In this document: piece after piece, positions 55,618 through 64,000 of the stretch
How positions within the stretch are numbered: the first letter of the stretch is position 1
Layout: each line of letters begins with the position of its first letter
Assembly: GCF_025465945.1 (NCBI RefSeq)
Contig: NZ_JANLNW010000028.1
Location: 1 to 64,000 of the forward strand
Length of the DNA stretch: 64,000 nt
Direction of reading: 5' to 3'
DNA from: Pseudomonas sp. 6D_7.1_Bac1
GTDB lineage: Bacteria; Pseudomonadota; Gammaproteobacteria; Pseudomonadales; Pseudomonadaceae
Made by a program: the position numbers and the translations under genes
Notes under the pieces: generated by a model
Database searches by the model: none
Told to the model about the DNA's origin: nothing
Seen by the model: the letters and a program-made list of their open reading frames with translations, nothing else

Positions 55618-56001
55618 TCATGGGCAGATCGACGCATCGTTGATCGTCCACTCACGCTGAGTACCGTCATTGATTTTTTCCACGCCGCTCAAGCGCTGTC
55701 GCAGCTGGGCACCGTCAATCACCTTGGTGCCGAGGGCATCGGTGATGGTCAGCGAATAGTTGCCCGGAATTTGCTCGATCACGTCCTCGCCATAAGAGGC
55801 AAAGCTCGCCACCAGTGCTCGGGATCCGGCCTGTGACTTCACGTCGCGCACTTGCGAATGCAGGTTGGAACTGTTGGAAATCTTCATTTCCAGGGGTTGG
55901 CCGCAGCGGTTCTCGACGTAAACATGGTTGTTGTAAACCTGTTGTGCCGCGCAGCTGGTCAGGGAGGTGAAGAGCAGGAGGAAGCCGGCGAACTTAATCA
56001 T
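55618..56001 (-). CDS. Candidate immunity lipoprotein 1 of the PAAR effector
   Basis: 127-aa lipoprotein precursor: MIKFAGFLLLFTSLTSC signal, lipobox LTSC, then AAQQVYNNHVYVENRCGQPLEMKIS and a WTINDASICP end. It is the paralogue of the gene just downstream. The start overlaps the effector's stop codon by 8 bp, as is common for effector-immunity pairs, which supports an immunity role. A periplasmic lipoprotein suits protection from a toxin that acts in the periplasm. Confidence 0.78.
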   Translation of the reverse strand: MIKFAGFLLLFTSLTSCAAQQVYNNHVYVENRCGQPLEMKISNSSNLHSQVRDVKSQAGSRALVASFASYGEDVIEQIPGNYSLTITDALGTKVIDGAQLRQRLSGVEKINDGTQREWTINDASICP

Positions 56002-57409
56002 CGAATTCGACCCTGGCCAGCCAGAGCAGGCTTTTGACGTCTTGTTCGGAGGCGACAGTGCGGCTCAACCGATCGGCCGTAGGAGCGCGATAGTCGCTGA
56101 AGTACTCCATGACATCGACTTCACCTGACAGTGGATCGGGATGATCAGGCTTCGGATTTTGCATCAGGCTGGAGGAGTCTTTGTGCGTCCACGAATACGT
56201 AGGAATGATCCCGCCACCGTATTCGTTAAGAATCAAATGGCCAAATTCATGAGCCGCAGTTTCCTTGAATTCCTCTTGCGCACTATTCTTTGCGAACTCC
56301 AAAGGGCGGCGGCGTTGAGTCACGTAAATTTCATAGGCAAAGCCCATGTTGTGATAAACCTTGCGGGCAATGGCCAGGCTCGTCGAGCGTCCGAAACTGG
56401 CGCCCAAGCTGTCGATCAACGGGAAGTTGCCAGCCTTTGGCTCAGCGTTGATGTCGGCTTTGACGGTAACTTTATAAACACCCTTGCTCGTGGTTATCCC
56501 ACTCGCAATACCGCCGCCGCGCGAACCATTACGCGACCAGTAAAGCTCGATACCTTCCTTGGCCCAGCCCAGCAATGTGCTGAACGGCGTCGCAGCGAGG
56601 CCAGGTGTAGAGCCACTGCTGCCGCCATCGGAGAAGCTCGGCCGCAACACGACCTCAACAGTCAAGGCGTTGCGGTCGACACGAACGTCGACCCATTTCA
56701 CTTCTTCAGCCACGCACTTGAGCTTCAGATCAGTGACCTGTTTTTCCCCGCCTTGAGTCGCCGTCAGGCGAACTTTAAGGTTTGGGCTTTTCAGAATGCG
56801 AGTATCGAGAATCCCGGCAGCGTCATAGCCATCCCACTGCCATGGGTGCTTGCCTTTAGGCAGGAACGGGGCTGTATTGGACTCTGCGTAAATCAGCTTT
56901 TCGCCGTCCAGGACTTCCAGTTTCACTGTGTCAGCCGCAGCCATGCGGTTTTCGATTACAAAATCGATTAGCTCACGATTTTTCGATGCGCCTGTTTTGA
57001 GCTCATCAAAATCCGGAACCTCCAGCGGCGTCAGAATCAGATTGCCGCCGGACTTCAGATTGAGCTTGTATTCGAGTGCAACAACAGCGCCCAGCACAGT
57101 CGCGGCGAGCCCGGAGAACGGTGCCGGCGTATGCGAATTCCCGATAATCACCGTCGAAGACCCGGCAGTCACCTTGTTGCCATGAGTCCCCACCGAATCA
57201 ACGGTGGCCGCCGGTTTTCCGTTGATCAAAACGGTACTCGCCAAACCGCCGGATATCGCACCACCACACGCGCAGGCATCGCCTTCGCGGGCGGCCGCGA
57301 GGCCGTCGAAGAACACGTCGCCGGAACCGGCGGCGATCGGGTTGGTGCTGTGGCCGGGGAGCGGGCAAGCGGTAGGGTCACCGACTCGGGCTGCGGGTTT
57401 GCCGGACAT
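55994..57409 (-). CDS. PAAR-domain T6SS effector with C-terminal zinc metalloprotease domain
   Basis: 471 aa. Residues 1-95 are a PAAR spike-tip domain (MSGKPAARVGDPTACPLPGH, GSGDVFFDGLAAAREGD, VTAGSSTVIIGN). Residues about 120-320 are a linker with beta-rich pieces of unknown fold. The C-terminal about 150 residues have a zinc protease motif HEFGH (387-391) with Glu388 as base, followed by LNEYGG at 394-399, and a later SSSLM near 412-416 that may be a Met-turn. The gene sits between tssE and tssF rather than next to vgrG. AAGGAG site 6 bp before ATG. The 27 upstream in-frame codons overlap tssE and are not used. Confidence 0.88.
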   Translation of the reverse strand: MSGKPAARVGDPTACPLPGHSTNPIAAGSGDVFFDGLAAAREGDACACGGAISGGLASTVLINGKPAATVDSVGTHGNKVTAGSSTVIIGNSHTPAPFSGLAATVLGAVVALEYKLNLKSGGNLILTPLEVPDFDELKTGASKNRELIDFVIENRMAAADTVKLEVLDGEKLIYAESNTAPFLPKGKHPWQWDGYDAAGILDTRILKSPNLKVRLTATQGGEKQVTDLKLKCVAEEVKWVDVRVDRNALTVEVVLRPSFSDGGSSGSTPGLAATPFSTLLGWAKEGIELYWSRNGSRGGGIASGITTSKGVYKVTVKADINAEPKAGNFPLIDSLGASFGRSTSLAIARKVYHNMGFAYEIYVTQRRRPLEFAKNSAQEEFKETAAHEFGHLILNEYGGGIIPTYSWTHKDSSSLMQNPKPDHPDPLSGEVDVMEYFSDYRAPTADRLSRTVASEQDVKSLLWLARVEFDD

Positions 57410-57419
57410 CGTCGTCTCC

Positions 57420-57827
57420 TTAGTTGACCTTGACTTGACCGCTGCCATCCAGGCGCGCGGCAAAACTGACCTGACGCTTGAAACCTTCAACTTCCAGCAG
57501 GCCTTCGATGCTGAAGGTCAGCCTGAGTTGATCGTTGTCTCGCGGCAGGGAAACGACACGCACGTTGGTGAGGCGTGGCTCGTAGGCTTCGATGAAGCGT
57601 TCGATGGCCAGGCGGGCCTGACTCAGGGAGTCGTGCAGGCTCAGGCGCATGTCGTTGAGATCGGGTAGCCCGTAATCGGACAGCGTTTGCACGCTGCCCG
57701 CACGGGTGCTGAGCATCTTGGCCAGATGGGCAGCCACCGACGCCATGGCGGAAACCTCGCGGCTCCAGCCGACGCGTTTATCCGCGTCGCCACCCAGGCG
57801 TTCGAAAAGGCTGCCGTATCCAGTCAT
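57420..57827 (-). CDS. tssE: T6SS baseplate wedge protein TssE
   Basis: 135-aa gp25-like protein: SLFERLGG N terminus, VAAHLAKMLSTRAGSVQTLSDYGLPDLND, and the EPRLTNVRV segment, all typical of TssE. 15 bp after tssC, with AGGAG site. The PAAR effector gene starts 10 bp later. Confidence 0.96.
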   Translation of the reverse strand: MTGYGSLFERLGGDADKRVGWSREVSAMASVAAHLAKMLSTRAGSVQTLSDYGLPDLNDMRLSLHDSLSQARLAIERFIEAYEPRLTNVRVVSLPRDNDQLRLTFSIEGLLEVEGFKRQVSFAARLDGSGQVKVN

Positions 57828-57842
57828 GACCCAGCTCCTTGG

Positions 57843-59318
57843 TTACTCTTTGTCCAGCTTGCCAACCAGCGACAGCGTGAAATCGGCACCCATGTACTTG
57901 AAGTGCGGGCGCACGTTCAGGCTGACGCGGTACCAGCCAGGCTCGCCTTCGACATCGCTGACGATGATCTGGGCTGCACGCAGCGGACGACGACCACGGA
58001 CTTCGGCGCTCGGGTTTTCCTGGTCAGCCACGTACTGGCGGATCCACTTGTTGAGTTCCAGCTCGAGGTCGGTACGTTCTTTCCACGAACCGAGTTGCTC
58101 GCGCTGCAGTACTTTCAAGTAGTGAGCCAGGCGGTTGACGATCATCATGTACGGCAGTTGGGTGCCGAGCTTGTAGTTCAGCTCTGCGGCCTTGCCTTCA
58201 GCACTGATGCCGAAGAACTTCGGCTTTTGTACCGAGCTTGCGGAGAAGAACGCGGCGTTGTCGCTGCCTTTGCGCATGGTCAGGGAGATGAAGCCTTCCT
58301 CGGCCAGTTCGTATTCACGACGGTCGGACACCAGCACTTCGGTCGGAATCTTGGTTTCGATTTCGCCCATACTTTCGAAGTGGTGCAACGGCAGGTCTTC
58401 AACCGCGCCACCGCTTTGTGGGCCGATGATGTTCGGGCACCAGCGGAACTTGGCGAAGCTGTCGGTCAGCTTGGTGCCGAACGCGTAGGCGGTGTTGCCC
58501 CACAGGTAGTGCTCGTGGCTGTTGGCGACGGTTTCTTTGTACACAAACGATTTCACCGGGTTTTCTTCCGGATCGTACGGGTTGCGCAGCAGGAAACGTG
58601 GCACGGTCAGGCCGATGTAGCGGGAGTCTTCGGACTGACGGAAGCTCTGCCATTTGGCGAATTGCGGGCCTTCGAAGTGATCCTTCAGATCTTTCAGGTC
58701 CGGCAGGCCGGTGAAGCTTTCCAGGCCAAAGAATTTCGGACCGGCAGCGGCGATGAACGGCGCGTGGGACATGCACGCAACGCTCGACACATACTGCATC
58801 AGCTTCACGTCTGGGGAGCTTGGCGACATGAAGTAGTTGGCGATGATCGCGCCCACCGGCTGGCCACCGAACTGGCCGTATTCAGCGGTGTAGATGTGCT
58901 TGTACAGGCCGGCCTGCATCACTTCCGGCGAATCTTCGAAGTCGTCCAGCAGGTCCTGCTTGGAGACGTTGAGGATTTCGATCTTGATGTTTTCGCGGAA
59001 GTTGGTGCGGTCGACCAGCAACTGCAGACCACGCCACGCCGATTCCAGCGACTGGAAGTCCGGGTGGTGGAGGATTTCGTCCATCTGACGGCTGAGCTTG
59101 GCATCGATCTCGGCGATCATGCGGTCAACCATGGCTTTCTTGACCGGCTCACCGTTGTTCTGCGGCTTGAGCAGTTCTTCAATGAACGCCGACACGCCGC
59201 GCTTGGCGATGTCGTAGGCTTCGTCGTCCGGGGTCAGACGGGTTTCGGCGATGATGCTGTCGAGAATGCTGTATTCGCCGTTCTCGCTAGCTTTTTGCTG
59301 TGCTGCGCTGGTGCTCAT
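57843..59318 (-). CDS. tssC: T6SS contractile sheath large subunit TssC
   Basis: 491-aa sheath protein with the family motifs WRGLQLLVDRTNFRENIKIE near 90, PVGAIIANYF near 155, FMSPSSPDVKLMQYVSSVACMSHAPFIAAAGP near 175-205 and the C-terminal YRVSLNVRPHFKYMGADFTLSLVG. Forms the sheath with TssB; its N-terminal region carries the ClpV-recognised interface with TssB. 28 bp after tssB. Confidence 0.97.
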   Translation of the reverse strand: MSTSAAQQKASENGEYSILDSIIAETRLTPDDEAYDIAKRGVSAFIEELLKPQNNGEPVKKAMVDRMIAEIDAKLSRQMDEILHHPDFQSLESAWRGLQLLVDRTNFRENIKIEILNVSKQDLLDDFEDSPEVMQAGLYKHIYTAEYGQFGGQPVGAIIANYFMSPSSPDVKLMQYVSSVACMSHAPFIAAAGPKFFGLESFTGLPDLKDLKDHFEGPQFAKWQSFRQSEDSRYIGLTVPRFLLRNPYDPEENPVKSFVYKETVANSHEHYLWGNTAYAFGTKLTDSFAKFRWCPNIIGPQSGGAVEDLPLHHFESMGEIETKIPTEVLVSDRREYELAEEGFISLTMRKGSDNAAFFSASSVQKPKFFGISAEGKAAELNYKLGTQLPYMMIVNRLAHYLKVLQREQLGSWKERTDLELELNKWIRQYVADQENPSAEVRGRRPLRAAQIIVSDVEGEPGWYRVSLNVRPHFKYMGADFTLSLVGKLDKE

Positions 59319-59346
59319 AGTGTTGGCTTCCTTGGCTGATGGGGAC

Positions 59347-59850
59347 TCAGGCGTCCTGGGCTGCGGCGTTCAGGCCCAGCTCACCCAGTACGCGACCGCG
59401 CGATTCGTCGTCGGCGAGAACGCCTTCGATGGCTTTGCGGAAGGCAGGTGCGTTACCCAGTGGGCCTTTGAGGGCCACCAGTGCGTCGCGCAGTTCCATC
59501 AGTTTTTTCAGCTCAGGCACTTGCTCGACCAGGCTGGCCGGGTTGAAGTCCTTCATCGAATTGACGCGCAGTTTCACGGCCAGCTCTTCAGTGTCGCCCT
59601 CTTCCTGAAGACGGTTCGGCACGCTCAGCGTCAGGTTCAGCTCTTGCTTGGCGAGCACTTCGTCGAAGGTCATCTTGTCGATGCTGATCGGCTTGCGATC
59701 TTCGACTTTGCGCTCGTCCGCGCGGTGGGTGTAGTCACCGATTGCCAGTAGTTTCAGCGGCAGTTCAATCTCTTCCTGAGCACCGCCGGTGGCGGGTTTG
59801 AAGGTGACGTTGATGCGTTCCTTGGGGGCTACCGAGCCTTCTTTGGCCAT
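59347..59850 (-). CDS. tssB: T6SS contractile sheath small subunit TssB
   Basis: 167-aa TssB: MAKEGSVAPKERINVTFKPATGG N terminus, ELPLKLLAIGDYT, and a C-terminal helical region. ATG at 59850 has an AAGGAG site; a frame starting 66 bp earlier is an arginine-rich artefact overlapping tssA. 32 bp after tssA. Confidence 0.97.
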   Translation of the reverse strand: MAKEGSVAPKERINVTFKPATGGAQEEIELPLKLLAIGDYTHRADERKVEDRKPISIDKMTFDEVLAKQELNLTLSVPNRLQEEGDTEELAVKLRVNSMKDFNPASLVEQVPELKKLMELRDALVALKGPLGNAPAFRKAIEGVLADDESRGRVLGELGLNAAAQDA

Positions 59851-59882
59851 GGCTTTTCTCCTTGCGGTTGTGGCCCTGGGGC

Positions 59883-61439
59883 CTATTCGAGTACCACTTC
59901 GAGATCGAGGTGGCACAGCCTGCGATAAATCTCTTCCTTGCGTTCTCGCACTGCGTGGTTCTGCGGCAACAACTCACAGCAGCTATGCAGGAGGTGCAGC
60001 ACTTCCAGCGCAAGATCAGGCTCCCAGGCGTGCAAGCCTGAGTTCTGTAATTCTGAATCGAGGGTTTCGAGTTGGGTCTTGGCCAGTTCGTATTTCTTGG
60101 CCAGGAAGCACAGCCGCGCCAGGCTGAACTGCCAGAAGAACCGTACGCGCCCGCCGTGGGCGACTTGCAGGCCTTGCTTGAGAATCTGCACCGCGGCCTT
60201 GAGGCCGTCCTTGCGCAGCACCGGCAAAACCTCTTCAAGCGCCAGCTCCCAGGCCGGTTGGCTGGTGCTGACTTCGACCTTGCGCGGTGCACTGGCGGTT
60301 TGCAGATGGGGCATCACGTTGGCGCTGATCCAGGCGCGGGTGGCCGGGTCAGCGAACGGTGCGCCATCGTGGTAACGCAATTCAACGATGCCCGGCAGGC
60401 GCTGAATCAACAGCGCGAAGTGGATTTCCACTTCGCGCATGGCCATATCGGCGTTCAAGCCCTGCAAACATTCCCAGACCAGCCGCTGGCCGTCGAACCA
60501 GAACGGCGCCTTGGCCAGGCTGGCCTCCAGCTCCACCAACAGGTCGGCAAATTGCCCCTGGTCGAAACGGTCCTGGTAGATTTTCAGTTTGTCGGCCGGC
60601 AGCCCGCGCAGGGCGGTGATTTGTTCGGCGTTGCGCTCGGGAACGGCGTCGATCGGTAACCACAGCAGGGTGCGGTTCAGTCGCAGGGCGCGCAGGTCGG
60701 TGGCCTTCTGTTTCAGCCACCAGGCGCACAACGGGCGCGCATTTTCCTGCTGCGCACGCAGGGCCTTGTGGGCTTCTTTTTCGTTGTCGATGGGTGCGCC
60801 GGGGGTGAACAGCTGGGTCGCGGCCTGTTTGACCTGAGCCACCACCGCACCGACAGCGCCGGGCTCCGGCTGGTTATCGGCGGCACGCTGGACCATGTTT
60901 TTCAGGCGGCGGCAGATCGGCAGCAGCAGCGGCGCGTCGTCACCCAGGTGCTCGGTGCAGGCGGCATCGAGGCCTTCGAGGTGCTCGACCAAACGACGGA
61001 ACAGCGGCAGTTGCTCTTTGATCGCAACGTTTTCGCTCAGTACCTGCTCGAGACGCGGCACCAACCAACTGATGGCGGCGGACCGGGTGCGGGCCTTGTT
61101 CGGGTGAATCTCGGCCCAGTGGTGCTCGCACAGATGGTGCAGCAGACCAAGGCCGGCCAGCAGGCCCTGGAAGGATTCACGCTGATACAACGCCCAAGTC
61201 AGCCAGGCGCCGACCCGCAAATCCTTGGATTGGGTTCGCAGCAGCGCTTCACTGTTTTCGCGGATTTTCAGCCAGTCGATCTGACCGCTTTCATGCATGG
61301 ATTGGGCTTTGCCCAACTCACTTTCCAATGCTTCATATTCGCTCGAAAAGCGAACATCCTCGCCCGCAAAATTCTCTTTGGAAACAGAGCACTTGGCGAG
61401 TTCAAGGTAATGAGCAGAAAGTTTGCTTGAATAGGACAT
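59883..61439 (-). CDS. tssA: T6SS assembly protein TssA
   Basis: 518-aa TssA of the long type: ImpA N-terminal domain (about 60-150, LRVGAWLTWALYQRESFQGLLAGLGLLHHLC) and a VasJ-type C-terminal domain (WSLARLCFLAKKYELAK). It starts the operon and coordinates baseplate and sheath growth. The start ATG follows GGCCAGGG. Its promoter should lie in the 650-bp region upstream. Confidence 0.95.
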   Translation of the reverse strand: MSYSSKLSAHYLELAKCSVSKENFAGEDVRFSSEYEALESELGKAQSMHESGQIDWLKIRENSEALLRTQSKDLRVGAWLTWALYQRESFQGLLAGLGLLHHLCEHHWAEIHPNKARTRSAAISWLVPRLEQVLSENVAIKEQLPLFRRLVEHLEGLDAACTEHLGDDAPLLLPICRRLKNMVQRAADNQPEPGAVGAVVAQVKQAATQLFTPGAPIDNEKEAHKALRAQQENARPLCAWWLKQKATDLRALRLNRTLLWLPIDAVPERNAEQITALRGLPADKLKIYQDRFDQGQFADLLVELEASLAKAPFWFDGQRLVWECLQGLNADMAMREVEIHFALLIQRLPGIVELRYHDGAPFADPATRAWISANVMPHLQTASAPRKVEVSTSQPAWELALEEVLPVLRKDGLKAAVQILKQGLQVAHGGRVRFFWQFSLARLCFLAKKYELAKTQLETLDSELQNSGLHAWEPDLALEVLHLLHSCCELLPQNHAVRERKEEIYRRLCHLDLEVVLE

Positions 61440-62091
61440 CCCTGGCCTTTAATAGTATTACGGTCTGCACGCCTTCCGGAGTTTCGGCGCGTTGGACAGT
61501 ATCAAGAGCATCGCGAAAGACTCATCCAATTGAGTACCGTGCTCTTTCAAGTGGTGCGCATCCTACTCACGATGGTGGCCACTAGCAAGCATCCAATTAA
61601 ACAACAAGACGAAGTGTTCCTTAATACTCGTAGGAGATTTCCCTATATACGACAGGGGTTATCCCTAGGGCGGCAATATGTCCAACCGTTTCCTGCAACA
61701 GGCTGGAACCATTACTCCAGAGCCATCCCGCCAACCAACAGGCAAGCCCTGAGAGACTGGTCCATTGAACGGCTACGCAGCATGACAAGAATCGAAAATG
61801 ATAAATGTAGGATTTTTCTGAAAGGTTACGTTCAGAAATAAACATTGCCAGTGAGTACAGCCATTAATTAGAAAAGTGCCATCACCGTGATGGCACCCGG
61901 TATTCCACCCAATGGCAGTTGAACTGAACTGAAAGTTCCACGGTTATACCAAGGCATTATCCGTTACTTCAAAACTCTCCTGACACTCGCCATATACGGT
62001 ATATGAACGCCCACAAAAAATGGGCACTCGATCTGGTCGATGTGCCCATTTTCATTACGACTCTCCCCGCAATTCAGGGAGTTCGCAGCAT
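61440..62091. other. 652-bp intergenic region, T6SS operon upstream region
   Basis: Island-to-backbone boundary. A plus-strand open frame at 61530-61841 (103 aa) and a minus-strand one at 61621-61845 (74 aa) show no recognisable product and no ribosome site. A perfect 9-bp inverted repeat (61876-61884 / 61888-61896, 3-nt loop) lies here without a T-run. A search by eye for a -24/-12 promoter towards tssA found nothing convincing. Confidence 0.5.
62015..62053 (-). terminator. Rho-independent terminator of the HU gene
   Basis: Stem of about 11 bp (AAAATGGGCAC and its complement) with a T-run on the minus strand, 39 bp after the HU stop. Confidence 0.85.
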
Positions 62092-62367
62092 TTATGGATT
62101 AACGCTGTCTTTCAACGATTTGCCAGGCTTGAACGCAACGGTGTTGCTGGCCTTGATTTTCACTGGCTCACCGGTTTGCGGGTTCTTGCCGGTGCGGGCG
62201 CCACGGTGACGTTGCAGGAAAGTGCCGAAGCCCACCAGGGTGACGCTGTCTTTACGGTGCAGAGCGCCGGTGATTTCTTCGAGGACGGCGTTGAGGACGC
62301 GGTTAGCCTGTTCTTTGGTGAGGTCAGCCTTTTCAGCGATTGCTGCGGCGAGTTCTGGTTTACGCAT
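62092..62367 (-). CDS. hupA: HU family DNA-binding protein
   Basis: 91-aa HU: MRKPELAAAIAEKADLTKEQANRVLNA, the beta-arm with GFGTFLQRHRGARTGKNPQTGEPVKI, and the C-terminal FKPGKSLKDSVN. Nucleoid-associated dimer that bends DNA. The 21 upstream in-frame codons are not conserved. First backbone gene after the T6SS island; matches the P. aeruginosa PA5348 position, where the same symbol is used, as I recall it. Confidence 0.93.
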   Translation of the reverse strand: MRKPELAAAIAEKADLTKEQANRVLNAVLEEITGALHRKDSVTLVGFGTFLQRHRGARTGKNPQTGEPVKIKASNTVAFKPGKSLKDSVNP

Positions 62368-62554
62368 AGTGAAGCCTCTTTGACGGTTTTTTGTTGTTAT
62401 GTCCGTGCTGTTCTCCGGAACAGCGCCCAAGGCGCCGCAGGCTCTACTCTGCGGCAGACGGGAGTGAGGATGGCACGCGGTTACGAGCGGCGCCAGTCTC
62501 GGGGCGACCTTTGTAGGGGCAAAAGCGGGGTGATTCCGACAGAACGACCGGTAT

Positions 62555-63703
62555 TTACGCCAGAAGGGCCGGAAGTTCCTTGTTTAGAGCCAGTTTCTCC
62601 ATCACAGCAGCCCCGGTGAGGGCGTAACCCAGCAGTTTTCCGCTGGCATCACGGCACAGCGCCTTGATGTCGGCGCCCTGCCCTTCGACGGTCCAGACAC
62701 CTTCAAAACCCCGTGGCGGTGGGGAAACCACCAATGGGCAGACCGGTGTTTTCACGGTGATCGGCATCGCGCCATAGCTGACCGCCGTCAGGTTGCCGGC
62801 CAGGGTCTGAGCCAGCGCACGCGCACAACTCATCAGGGGCATCACGTACAGCAAATTCAGCCCATCGACCTCGGCGCAGTCGCCCAAGGCGTAGATATTG
62901 GCGTGGGAAGTCTTGAGGTGGCGGTCAACGACCACACCGCGATTGATCTGCAAACCGGCAGCGGCCGCCAGATCGATGCGCGGGCGCAGGCCAATGGCTG
63001 AAACCACGACGTCGCAAGGAATCACCTGGCCATCGGACAAATGCCCTTCGAGCCCGTCATCGGTGCGCTGCAAGCTGTTGAGTACCGGGCCGAGGTGGAA
63101 CTGCGCACCCAGGCTTTCCAACCCGGCCTGCACGGCAGCGGCCGCTGCCGGGTGAAGCAGCGTCGGCATGACTTGTTCGCACGGCGCGACCAGTTGCACG
63201 TCGTAACCACCGAGGATCAGGTCGTTGGCGAACTCACAGCCAATCAGGCCGGCACCGAGCAGCAGTACCCGACGCTTACCGGCGGCCGCTGCGCGAAAAC
63301 GCGCATAGTCTTCGAGGTCGTTGATCGGGAAAATGGCCTCAGGCGCATCACCCTGCACCGGCACGCGCACGGTTTCCGCGCCCCAGGCGAGGATCAGGTC
63401 GCGGTAGGCCACGGCTTCCTCACCAATCCACAGGCGCTTGTGGCCTGGATCGATGCCACTGATGCGCGTATGGGTGCGCACTTCAGCTTTCAGCTGTTCG
63501 GCCATGGCACCTGGCTCAGCCATGCTCAGGCCATCGGCGTCCTTGTTCTTGCCGAAACCGGTGGAGAGCATCGGCTTGGAGTAAGAGCGTCCGTCATCTG
63601 CGGTAATCAGCAGCAGCGGTGTTTCGCCATCGAGTTTGCGAAACTCCCGGGCCAGGTTGTAGCCAGCCAGCCCAGTGCCGACGATCACGACAGGTGCGTT
63701 CAT
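62555..63703 (-). CDS. rubB: NADH-rubredoxin reductase
   Basis: 382-aa FAD/NAD(P)-dependent oxidoreductase. FAD-binding [20 protein letters not shown] at 5-24, NAD-binding [17 protein letters not shown] near 146, and ATG-like [11 protein letters not shown] plus [11 protein letters not shown] near 275. It passes electrons from NADH to rubredoxin, supporting alkane monooxygenase or oxidative-stress enzymes. It lies 34 bp downstream of the rubredoxin gene. Confidence 0.95.
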   Translation of the reverse strand: MNAPVVIVGTGLAGYNLAREFRKLDGETPLLLITADDGRSYSKPMLSTGFGKNKDADGLSMAEPGAMAEQLKAEVRTHTRISGIDPGHKRLWIGEEAVAYRDLILAWGAETVRVPVQGDAPEAIFPINDLEDYARFRAAAAGKRRVLLLGAGLIGCEFANDLILGGYDVQLVAPCEQVMPTLLHPAAAAAVQAGLESLGAQFHLGPVLNSLQRTDDGLEGHLSDGQVIPCDVVVSAIGLRPRIDLAAAAGLQINRGVVVDRHLKTSHANIYALGDCAEVDGLNLLYVMPLMSCARALAQTLAGNLTAVSYGAMPITVKTPVCPLVVSPPPRGFEGVWTVEGQGADIKALCRDASGKLLGYALTGAAVMEKLALNKELPALLA

Positions 63704-63737
63704 TCCTTACTCCTCTTCAACTCACAATAAATGCTGA

Positions 63738-63908
63738 TCAGGCAGCGATCTCGATCATCTCGAAATCCATTTTGCCGACGCCGCAGTCCGGGCACAGCCA
63801 GTCTTCCGGTACGTCCTGCCACAAGGTCCCGGCAGCGATGCCGTCATCCGGCCAGCCGTCGGCTTCGTTGTAGATCAGCCCACAGACCACGCATTGCCAC
63901 TTCTTCAT
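63738..63908 (-). CDS. rubA: Rubredoxin
   Basis: 56-aa rubredoxin with both CxxC iron knuckles, CVVCG at residues 6-10 and CPDCG at 39-43, plus the usual [12 protein letters not shown] and EDWLCPDCG spacing. Single Fe(SCys)4 electron carrier that passes electrons from RubB to an acceptor. Co-transcribed with rubB. Confidence 0.96.
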   Translation of the reverse strand: MKKWQCVVCGLIYNEADGWPDDGIAAGTLWQDVPEDWLCPDCGVGKMDFEMIEIAA

Positions 63909-64000
63909 TACTTGTTTCCTCAGGTTCTCAGGCTTTTTCTGGCGCGAACGGTCGCCTGATAAAGGTCTGCCGTCCGGCTCAAGGCGTTTTGTACTGATCG
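63909..64000 (-). other. Window edge upstream of rubredoxin, possible gene end
   Basis: The minus strand is open from the window edge to a TGA at 63919-63921 in one frame, reading into an Arg-rich end ([10 protein letters not shown]). It could be the 3' end of an upstream gene, but no family was recognised and the piece is too short to decide. Confidence 0.2.

Noticed and set aside
61530..61841. 103-codon plus-strand open frame in the T6SS upstream region
   Set aside because: No ribosome site, no homology pattern, overlaps an equally open minus-strand frame; kept only as part of the intergenic description.
61886..61910. Sigma-54 promoter towards tssA
   Set aside because: A GG-N10-GC spacing occurs on the minus strand here, but the -24 and -12 boxes do not match the TGGCAC / TTGC consensus.

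Overview
The window is a piece of a Pseudomonas chromosome, most likely from the P. fluorescens group. The evidence is recognisable protein families, high-GC codon use, species-typical REP palindromes, and a gene order that follows the P. aeruginosa PA5312-PA5350 backbone (recalled, not searched): kauB, cupin, rpmG-rpmB, peptide-binding protein, radC, coaBC, dut, algC, argB, pyrE, crc, DUF4870, rph, yicC, gmk, rpoZ, spoT, ridA, oxyR, recG, HDOD protein, small SCP2-like protein, then HU and the rubredoxin genes.

Bases 1-27,300 are this housekeeping backbone: polyamine-aldehyde oxidation, ribosomal proteins L28/L33, CoA and pyrimidine synthesis, alginate/LPS sugar phosphates, arginine synthesis, Crc carbon catabolite control, ppGpp metabolism, a pair of duplicated lipoproteins, an ExbB-ExbD-TonB energy transducer, the peroxide sensor OxyR and the RecG helicase. 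At least six REP/REPIN-type palindromes sit in the intergenic spaces.

Bases 27,300-30,100 hold small accessory genes: a delta-60 repeat protein, an SCP2-like protein, and a DUF6124-type protein preceded by a long, strongly structured leader.

Bases 30,200-61,440 are a type VI secretion island, read almost entirely on the minus strand and inserted between the small SCP2-like gene and the HU gene. Its core order is tssA-B-C-E-[PAAR effector and two lipoproteins]-F-G-H, sigma-54 activator, small lipoprotein, fha, tssJ-K-L-M, stp (PP2C), stk (kinase), vgrG. This matches the HSI-II layout of P. aeruginosa. No hcp (tssD) is present. Two effector modules are visible. One is a PAAR-metalloprotease with two tandem lipoprotein paralogues, placed inside the structural operon between tssE and tssF. 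The other is a large cell-wall hydrolase (M23-like fold, EF-hand, GH19 muramidase/chitinase domain) directly downstream of vgrG. It is followed by three exported proteins, two of which carry LprI-type (lysozyme-inhibitor) domains and are candidate immunity factors. This downstream end is clearly AT-richer than the T6SS core.

Bases 62,000-64,000 return to the backbone: HU, rubredoxin reductase and rubredoxin. No tRNA, rRNA, CRISPR array, IS element or phage gene was seen.
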